Shown one piece after another: positions 25,601 through 33,400 of a DNA stretch of 38,154 nucleotides. A model generated the notes under the pieces. It searched no databases. It had not been told where the DNA came from and worked only from the letters and a program-made list of their open reading frames with translations. The translations under genes and the position numbers were made by a program. Source of the DNA: Desulfobacter curvatus DSM 3379 (GTDB taxonomy: Bacteria > Desulfobacterota > Desulfobacteria > Desulfobacterales > Desulfobacteraceae). Numbering within the stretch: position 1 is the first letter of the stretch; each line of letters opens with the position of its first letter. The stretch is from the NCBI RefSeq assembly GCF_000373985.1, contig NZ_KB893085.1, positions 1-38,154 on the forward strand. The letters run 5' to 3'.

Positions 25601-27456
25601 TCAACAGGGACTTTCGGGTCAATAGGCAAATATGCTGCACCGGATTTCAAAACGCCAAGAGCACCTGCCACCTGCTCCCATCCTCTTTCCATCACGACCC
25701 CAACGAGCGCACCAGGCAAGGCTCCGGATTTTTGAAGTTTCTCACCGATTTTGTTAGCTATAACGTTGAGTTCTTCGTAACTTAGTTTCCTATTCGTTGT
25801 AACAACGGCATTTTTTTCAGGATGGATATGAACCTGTTTTTCAAATAAGGTATGAAGCATTTCCTGGGAAATGTCTTTATCCTCTTCCACATCAATCCAT
25901 GAGATTGGAGATTTAACAGAGATTAAATCATCAATTGGTCCGTTCCATGCGGTTTCATCTTTTGAGAGCGTAACAATGACATTTGTGTATGCGTCAAACA
26001 TATCATCCAGCAAATTTTCAGGAAAAATGGATTCAACTGCGTCCCAATTGTAAAAAAGCCGCTCCTCATGCTCTATGACCTGATGGTCAAGAAACACCTG
26101 GGGAGTCTGGGTTATCCCGTACTTAAGGCTTCCGAGTCTTTTGACCTCAAAATCCGTCAGGGTTTTATTTCCCACACCGATTGTGCTGCTGAACACTACA
26201 GGCATCAAGGCTTTGCCTTCAGCATTATGAAGTCTTGTAAGCTCCCGTATAAATTTGATGCCACTGAAATGCCTGTTATCCAAATCCTCCCAAAGCCGGT
26301 TTTGAATAATTTTTGCTTTTTCCTTAAAACAGTCCTCCCTACCCGTATTGACTTCCAGCAAATTTACGCACGTAAAATCTCCGGCAATATTCATCACATC
26401 GGGGTGAACAGGCAGGCGGTTGAAAAGGGTCAGATTCATTGCGAAATGATTGGTCTTGCTCCACCTCGAAAGAATCTCGGAATATACCGTCATTAAAACA
26501 ACAGACGGCGTTAATTCATAATTGGCAGATTTTTTTTTGAGTTCTGACCATAAGGCCTCGTCAAGAACAAATTCCCTTCGGACAAATTGTACCTTCTTTA
26601 TTGTTCCCGGCTCTTTTGCAAATGGAAGCTGGGGGCCCAAGGGAAAGGAATCAATACGATTCATCCAGTAATCGCGGGATGTTAAAAATTGTTTCGATTC
26701 GGTCAGTTCATGCTCTTTGAGTACATAATCTCTGAAGGAAAATTCAACCGGTTGGCATTCCGCTTCCGGGTCGTCATAATACCTGACCAAATCCCGGAAC
26801 AAAATAAAGGCACTGAAAAAATCTGCGACTAACAGATCCAGGCTTAAATACAACCTTACGCAATCCTTAAAAAGGATTGCGCCGACCTCAAAAAGAGGCC
26901 ATTGGCCTGCATCGTGAATCTTGTGAGACAGGGTTTCCCGGATATTGTCATGTTGACGTATTGCATTTTCCTCGTCTAAATCCCTGAGATCAGACACTTT
27001 GAGTTTATATTGCGGAACCTTTTCTAAAATTTTTTGAGTTCCGTCTTCCATAAAAATAAGTTTAAGCGTCTCGTGTTTTTGAATCAGTTTATTTAAGGCG
27101 GAATTAAGACGCTCTATATCAAGCTTGGATTGTTCAAGCTCATAATAGGAATGACATGCAATATTGCCAAGCTCAAACGCTTCGTTTCTCCCTATCAAAT
27201 ACGCACTTTGAACATCGGATAAAGGAAAGGGCGTATAACGATTTTCCAAATCCGGTTCAGCCGATAAACGATTGTGTTTATGATCGTGATCAGAACTTTT
27301 AAGTAAGGATATTATCTCGTTCTTACGCTTGGAAATCTCTTTTTTGATATTTTCGTTAATCGCACCTTTGGGGGCACGGAACTGAAGTTTTCCATCCTTT
27401 TCCCATAATCTGATGCCTTCATCCGATAGTTCTTGCAATAATTGTGAAGTATTCAT
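19615..27456 (-). CDS. NRPS: docking-Cy-A(MT)-PCP-Cy-A-PCP, both A domains Cys-type
   Basis: 2613 residues, two modules. It begins with a TubC-like N-terminal docking domain (MNTSQLLQELSDEGIRLWEK, 27456-27300), expected to dock the C-terminus of gene 1. Module 1: Cy (27250-25900, DLLVAD), A (25850 onward) with a methyltransferase-like insert before its last motif (24480-23360; SAM motif EIGARTGETT), PCP (23150-22940, GGDSL). Module 2: Cy (22860-21520, DNSVFD), A (21480-19990), PCP (19950-19720, GVDSM). The A pockets read DLYNMSLIW and DLYNLSLIW, close to the cysteine code of HMWP2 and PchE. The insert could C-methylate the ring or, as in PchE/HMWP2, epimerise it. Product: two consecutive thiazoline units. 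ATG overlaps the stop of gene 1 by four bases (ATGA), so translation is coupled. Confidence 0.93.
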   Translation of the reverse strand: MNTSQLLQELSDEGIRLWEKDGKLQFRAPKGAINENIKKEISKRKNEIISLLKSSDHDHKHNRLSAEPDLENRYTPFPLSDVQSAYLIGRNEAFELGNIACHSYYELEQSKLDIERLNSALNKLIQKHETLKLIFMEDGTQKILEKVPQYKLKVSDLRDLDEENAIRQHDNIRETLSHKIHDAGQWPLFEVGAILFKDCVRLYLSLDLLVADFFSAFILFRDLVRYYDDPEAECQPVEFSFRDYVLKEHELTESKQFLTSRDYWMNRIDSFPLGPQLPFAKEPGTIKKVQFVRREFVLDEALWSELKKKSANYELTPSVVLMTVYSEILSRWSKTNHFAMNLTLFNRLPVHPDVMNIAGDFTCVNLLEVNTGREDCFKEKAKIIQNRLWEDLDNRHFSGIKFIRELTRLHNAEGKALMPVVFSSTIGVGNKTLTDFEVKRLGSLKYGITQTPQVFLDHQVIEHEERLFYNWDAVESIFPENLLDDMFDAYTNVIVTLSKDETAWNGPIDDLISVKSPISWIDVEEDKDISQEMLHTLFEKQVHIHPEKNAVVTTNRKLSYEELNVIANKIGEKLQKSGALPGALVGVVMERGWEQVAGALGVLKSGAAYLPIDPKVPVERLNHLLVDSGVRIILTQSKIRNNFPWPEHLKIYEVDKINGDGFHRKLLDTVQSPDDLAYVIYTSGSTGLPKGVMIDHKSAVNTIFDVNDRFAVTPDDKVFSLAAMNFDLSVYDFFGTLAAGATIVIPDHEYANDPGHWLNWINTEGITVWNSVPQLMQMLTDYLADREDDVSDSLRLVMMSGDWIPLDLPKKIRSIFCKADIYSLGGATEASIWSICYPIKEINPCWKSIPYGRSMKNQNVYVLNKNLEFCPVWVTGDLYIEGRGLAKGYLNDKEKTNASFIIHPKTNQRLYKTGDLGRYLPDNNIEFCGRDDFQVKVNGYRVELGEIESAINTHPNIKETVVSFTGEAGKEKHLTAYVVLNGDEDSSLLKVVEPSIADFEIILKKRAIPDTQNGLDNKEYILFYKYLEEISIEYICYAFNSVGIFTNPDDEKCLPEIMERGNIDKRFEHLISKWLETLCDNDLLTLTDKSTYIKTRKFLKNNKTKSLFQEIKQYPVLLKTVGEVKAYLERIRKYFKKIIQGETEVLELFFDTDNLISPERFSRMMPGIELIDKTVGDILKKLCDKGTSLRPLKILEIGARTGETTAALIPYLSEDKVVYTASDASLFFTDKIEERFNKISFVNTSMFEIENVLSQVGQDNTFDIVIAPNSLHRAADVRNALKNIQKILSPDGVVILTESTINSSVQNITVGFIEEGFNRFEDQRAESGLPLFSAEQWVEILASEGFEDSFSIFSQMSEIFGQDIIIAKAPSLKRHFEPGQLNSFLKNKLPHYMLPSFYMQLPSIPLTSNGKLDRNALPNHYRETIISENEFKTPENKTEILLAKIWGGILKTDQISVNSNFFNIGGDSLVGTRIIAKVREELGIEISLRMLFEFPTIRELSEQLENFSKESEYSNKALSGLPQIRPDRDNVYKPFPITDVQHAYLIGRSGLYALGKVGAHCYYEFEGVDLNIGKLTRALNRVICHHDMMRSVFLHDDMQQVILKEVPEYKIEIYDFNHMPPKEADIELLKIRGKMSHQIISTDKWPLFDIRASLHNINYFRLHIGFDNSVFDGWSMFYLINEMSRLYKNPEESLLKLDLSFRDYVLEMEKIKDSNLFKKDRDYWLSRLGDLPPSPDLPMVKKPEVGVHYHFTRFEYKLDSNTWEKLKSMAKAIGVTPSGLLLSAYAEILNSRSANNEFTINLTTFNRIPIHKQVNELVGDFTSLTLLGVKNLHELTFKERAKNLQRQLWQDMDHPYFSGVQVLRELAKLEGGVEHAMMPIVFTSALGFSSSEQRAVGDNSIGRLNYSISQTPQVLIDHQVYETSEELVLIWDTVKELFPEGFIEDMFDSYIKLLETLAQNKEIWGKNTIIELNEKQKLKRVEINNTASELPDMTLHSMFEQSVIKRPLAEAVITSTKRLSYIDLSNYSEIIAQMLTVQGVVENTLIAIVMDKGWEQIAAVLGILKSGAAYLPISSDTPEERLKNILEDGSVKIVLTQSWLENEIKWPGSVELFFIDEIDSLNTLVSPPTKQHKNTHHPENLAYVIYTSGSTGQPKGVMIDHRGAVNTILDINKQFSINPEDKVLALAALNFDLSVYDIFGTLAAGGTIVIPEPKSINDPACWAELIKSERITIWNSVPQLMRMVTEYAEAEFDNEFAQSLRLVLLSGDWIPTDLPNRIKSVFNNTQVISLGGATEASIWSIFYPIEHIDSDWKSIPYGRPMSNQQFYVLNENMEHCPDWTTGHLYIGGIGLAKGYWNDQEKTKSVFVNHPETRERLYRTGDLGRYLPDGNIEFQGREDFQVKINGYRVETGEVESVLKQYPGLKNTVVHAANDQFGNKYLIGYLVLENSANFIENDLKEFLKQKLPAYMVPSFYEILDILPITPNGKIDRKQLPEPGKRSRAFTREYIAPHNKIEQTIANSFQEITGIEKVGIYDNFFDLGVDSMHLVKIQIRLKKDLNKPITIINLFEYPTITSLAEFLNSNKQNNSFMEYADKRAEQRNIRRSRRLKSVIQ

Positions 27457-30400
27457 ATAAATCCCTCCTCAACTTCGGTGTTTCGTTCAGATTCGACACA
27501 AACGATCTCAATAAATTTTGCAAAATCTTTTATATTGGGATGTTGCATCAGATTCTTTATGGTTAAGTTCATAAGAAATTTATCATTGATTTGATTGATA
27601 AGCCTGACAGCCGAAATTGAATCACCCCCAAGACTGAAAAAATTATCCTCTATCCCGAAATCATTTGTATTCAGGAAGCTCTGCCATATCTCAAAAAGAT
27701 CTTTTTCTATCCACGTCTCGGGGGGAATCATTTTTTTGTTATGATCGGTGCTGGAATGGTTAATCGCAGGCAGACGTTTTCTGTCTACCTTGCCGTTTTG
27801 ATTCAAAGGAAACGTCTCCAGTTGTGTAAAGAAATCAGGGATCATATAATCCGGAAGTTTCTCTTTTAAATATGTTTTAACTTTGATCTCAAAATTATTT
27901 AAATCTTTTGATGCAACAAGATAGGCAACGAGGTGTTTTTCGGATTGAACTGACACAATGGCATCCTGAACACCGGGGTATCCTTTCAGCGTTTCTTCGA
28001 TTTCACCGAGCTCAATTCTGTATCCGGCTATTTTAACCTGGAAATCTTCCCTGCCTAAAAACTCGATATTCCCGTCAAGAAGATAGCGTCCAATATCGCC
28101 TGTCTTGTATAAACGTTCACCTGTATGCTCATTTTGAATAAAACTTTTTTCTGTTCTATCAATATCCTTCCAATAGCCGGTTGATAGACCTGCGCCGCTT
28201 ATATATAGGTCTCCCGGAACCCATACAGGGCAGTCTTCCATGGTTTTATTTAAAACATGAAATTTCTGATTGCGCATTGGCCTGCCATACGGAATCGTCT
28301 TTGATTGCTTATTATACTCTTTAACCGGAAATAAAATTGACCAGATTGACGCTTCTGTCGCTCCGCCAAGGCTTATGGTGTCGGCGTTTTCCGTGATTAC
28401 TTCTATTTTCTCAGGAAGTGAAACGGGAATCTTATCTCCGCTTAATAAAATAATCCTTAGATCTTTTATTGTGCGGACAGGTTTTGCCGAAAGATATTCC
28501 GTCATCATGGACATCATCGCCGGTACGGAATTCCATATTGTCACCCCGGTCTTATTCATTAATTCAAACCAATGGGCCGGATCTTTTTTTTCATCCGGAG
28601 AGGGGATTACAATGGCTCCGCCCGCCGCCAGGCTCCCGAATATATCGTATACGGAAAGATCGAAGTTAAGTTCTGCAAGGGCAAGGACTTTATCCTGGGG
28701 ACCGATTGAAAACCGTTCGTTAATATCAAGGATGGTATTCACAGCGCCTTTATGATCAATCATGACACCCTTTGGCAAGCCCGTCGAACCTGATGTATAA
28801 ATCACATAAGCCAGATCATCTATAGTCTGTAGAGGGATAAACCTTTTCCTTCTACCTGAAAAACTTACTTGATCAACAGAAAATCGTTTAATTCCCTCTG
28901 GCCAATCAATTTCGTTCTCCAGCCAGGATTGGGTGAGGACCAGATTGACATCTCCATTTTCGAGAAGATGATGTATTCTCTCCCTTGGCAGCGACGGTTC
29001 AATGGGAAGATATGCGGCTCCGGAATAAAGCGTGCCGAGGACGGCAACCACTTGCTCCCATCCCTTTTCCATTACAACACCAACGAGAGTATTCGGCAAT
29101 GATCCTTCGGCCTGAAGGATTTCGCCTACAGCTTGGGAACGGTTTGCCAATTCATCGTAGCTCATGATTAATTTGGGAGTGATGATCGCAACATGTTCAG
29201 GCTGTTGGCAGGCCTGTTTATAAAATAGGGTATGAAGCCGCTCTTCAGAAATTGGTGCGTCTGTATAGTTTACTGTTTTTCTGGTTTTAATTTGAGTTTC
29301 GGGGAGTAACGGTAGCTTTTGTTGAAAATTTTTTTCATCGGCCAGATGATTAATCAATCGACAATACGATTCAAACATATCATCCAGCATGCCTTCAGGA
29401 AAAATACCGTCCACAACATCCCAAACAAAACTTAAAGCTCCTTTTTGTTCATATATTTGATGATCCAGCCATACTTGAGGAGTCTGGGATATGCCGTAAA
29501 CCAAATTGATGGGAAGCCCCTCGGGTAGACTAATTGATGAGGCATTATCCGAAGAACCAGTATAGGAAAGAACACTTGTAAAAACAATTGGAAAATTTAT
29601 GATGGTATCATCACTCCTTTGCCTGTTCAATTCTCGGAGGGCTTCCACACCCGATACATGGCGGTACTCCAGATCTTTCCACAGTCTTTCCTGAATTTTT
29701 CGCGCGCGTGTTTCAAAAGCGTCGTGGCCATCATGATTAACTTCAAGCAAGGTCAAGGTGGTGAAATCACCCACAATATCATTGACCTGTGGATGGAGGG
29801 GAAGCCTATTAAACATGGTTAGCGTAATGGTAAAATCAGATAGCTTGTTCCAGCGGGCAAGTATTTCCGAAAATGCAGCTAAAAGTAAACCGGAAGGTGT
29901 CAGTCCTGATTTAGCAGCACGTTTTTTTAAAGTTTCCCACCTGTCTTTTTCCATTCTTGATTGCAATCTGATAAAACGCTGGTCTTTGATCTCATTGGTT
30001 TTTTTTTGGAGCGGAAGTTCCGGTGCTGCAGGCAATTGAGTAACGCGTTCCCTCCAGTATGCCATGGCCTGTTGATATAAATCGGATTTTTTTAATTCCT
30101 CTTGTGTGAGTACATAATCCCTGAAATTAACTTCAACTGGAGGCAAATTCGCTTTAGGGTCAAAATAATATTGAGAAAGATCTTTTATGAGAATGTTGAA
30201 ACTCCAGCCATCTCCGATAAGAAGGTCAAAACTTACGTGAAGACGGGTGATTGTCCTGTTAAACATAGAGGCTCTGATCTCAAATAAAGGTCCGGTTTCC
30301 GAAGGAAGTATTTGGTGGGACATCTGGTGCCTAATTTTAGAAATTTTTACTTGAATTTGTTCAGAGTCAAGCCCTTTCATATCTTCGACTTTGATATCAT

Positions 30401-33400
30401 ATTCAGATACATGGTCAAGGATTTGTTGACACCCGTCTGAGAGCACAACAGCCCTTAGCATCTCATGACGTTTAACAAGCTTTGAGACAGCTGCGTTTAA
30501 TCTGTCTATGTCCAGGTTGGCGATTTCAACTTCCAAATAGACATGGCAGGAGACATTTCCCAAAACCAGTCCTCCGCTTCTGCCTATCCAGTAAGCCTGC
30601 TGGACATCGGTAAGGGGGAAGGGATCGTAACGGTGTCCGGGATCCGGGACCACCTGGGGATATTCGGCTGTTTTGACATCACCGGCACCAGGGTTTTCAA
30701 TTCCAGAAAGAAGCGTCTGGACAAGGGTTTCCATCGTAGGTGTTTTCAGAAAATCGGCCAGCGTTAGGTCCACGCCCCAATCCTTTCTAAACCGGCTTCG
30801 AAGCTCCATGGCCATGAGTGAGTCCAGGCCAGATTCCATAAGTGAAACATTGGGATCTATATGGGCGGTGTCTTCCATCCACATCACTTCGGCCACGAGT
30901 TTGGCAATCAGTTCACGGGCCAGTGTATCCCGCATATTAGATTCGGCATTCTTCAACGCGTCCAAGGAACAGGCACTGCCGGGCGATGGAACAGGCTCCT
31001 TAACGGCTGCCGTACCTTTTACCAGTTCTGAAAGCATAGGCACGACCGGACTGCCCTGATTGTTGCGAATATAGGTATTCCAGTCCGCATCAATGACAGC
31101 TGCACGGACGGCGCTTCCGGACAGCAGGGTTCCCAGTTGTGAAAAGCTCGTTTCAGGATCAAGGAGTTCAAAACCGCTCCGCTCCCACCGGTTCTGATCC
31201 GCCTGCCCAAGTCGGCCGGTCATACCGGGGCCTTTCCACGGCCCCCAATTGATCACCAGCGCAGGAAGTCCTGCATTCCGCCGCCAAAATGCCAGGGCGT
31301 CCATAAAGGCGTTGGCTGCGGCATAACTGCTCTGTCCCGGGGATCCCAACAACGAAACCACGGAAGAAAACATTACGAAATAATCCAGATCCAGGTTCCG
31401 GGTCAGGTGGTGCAGATTCCGGGTGCCGCTGACCTTTGGAGTGATGACAGTTGAAAATTGATCCCAGTTGAGCCTTGTAATTAATCCGTCATCCACAACG
31501 CCGGCCAGATGAAAAACCCCCTTCAACGGCGGCAGGGTCCCGGCAATCTCTTTAAATACCGCGGCCAGACTGACTCCATTCGACACATCACACCGGATGA
31601 ATTGGATGCGTACACCCTCTTTTTCCAAATCATTAATATTTTTTTCTACCTTTTTAGAAGGCGGGCGACGGCCTGTGAGAACAATGTGTCCTGCCCCTTT
31701 TTGCCCGAGCCATCGGGCAAGCCCCAGTCCGAGACCGCCAGTTCCACCGGTGATCATATAAGAGGCATCGCCCCGGATCTCTTTGACCTCAGCTTCCCGC
31801 CCATCCGGTTCCAAATGTTGAAGTCGCGGTACATAGCACTCTTTTCCACGAATGCTCATTATCTTTTCATCCTGGGGCCGGGTGAGTTCTGCCATCAATC
31901 GGTCGACAACGGGCTCTTGCAATTCATATGGCAAATCAATCACGCCACCGAACAGCTCGGGGTGTTCCAGCGAGATCACCTTTCCAAATCCCCAGAGCAT
32001 TGCAGATAAAGGATCGATATTGGAATAATCCATGTCCGGCTGCTGCGCATTTCGGGTGAGAAGCCAAAGTTTTGCCGTCACGTTCCGCTGGGAAAGCCAT
32101 TGGACTAAACCCAAAACAGCGGCACAATCCGAAAACGACTCCTTGGTTTCCCAATTTTTCCCTTTGCCGCAATAGATGATGTTTGAAAATTCAAATGGGG
32201 CCATTTGCATTTCAAGGGTGTCAAAATCGGGCCATGGGTGTGCATCCGAATCCAGGCAAATCACACTGTGGGCCATATGCCTAGTTTCCAAGGCTGACGA
32301 GAGTGCGTCTCCATCAGCCCGATTTTCCGCAAAAATCAACCATGACCCGGCATGTTGGGCAGATATTTTCGTCCGGACTTTTGTTTTCCAATGAATGTCA
32401 TACAAAGACTTCCGGTCTTTTTTTTTGGCAGTCAGGAAAGAGAGTGCATCCTGTTGTACCCGTTTTACATGAACCCCTTTGGCCTCAGCTATCAACTGCC
32501 CGGTCTCGGTCCAGAATTGATAGTTGCCAACCATCAGATCCTGATCCTCCACCCCGGTTTGAAGGACCATGTGGCAATAGAGCCGCCCCGACGCTGGTCC
32601 GTAGAAACGCAATTGATCAATGCCCAGAAACATGTAAGCACAGTTTTTGTCAAAATCCAGACATGCAAATATGGTTTGGATGCACGAATCAATCAGCCCG
32701 GGGGGCAGTTCGTCGTCGTAAGATTCTTTGGCATCGGCAGGAAGTCGCATTAGTACAAAAGCTTCTCCGTCGCGCCGCCAGATCCGTTCGATCCATTTGA
32801 AATGATGGCCCAATTCAAGACCGCCGTTCCAGAGGTCTTCATAGAGACGGTCGGAATCAATTGCGATAGTGCACCGCTTTTTTATCTCTTCCGGTGCGAA
32901 TGGCTTTTCCGGCTGTGAACCGGCGGGATTTACACCGGCTTCCCCTTGGGCGTGTCGCGTCCAATTCTCATGTCCTGCTTTAGGGTCATTACTGAATATT
33001 TCAAAGGAGAGTCTCTGGTCATCCAGCCATTTAAAAATCAATTGAAGGGTAAATGCCGTCTCTTCCGGAATATACAGGGGTTCCAGAACGAAATAAGACT
33101 CAAGAAAACAGTCCCGGCTTCCCAACACTTCCGGCAACTTACTAAAAGCCATGGCAACCAGTGTTGAACCGGACATGACGCCGTGGCCGTACACGCGATG
33201 GTCCGTCATGTAAAACGAGGATCCCTGACATGTATACTCATATAAAATTCCGCCCAGAGCAGTGTTGATCCGGGTGCCCCCAGATGGATGAAAACCCTTT
33301 GACGGCCCGTATTCCTCAAACCAGCAGCGTCTGCGCCGGAAAGGATAATGGGGAATGGAAACGATGGATGGGGTAAAAGATGCGGCCTGCTTGCACCAGT

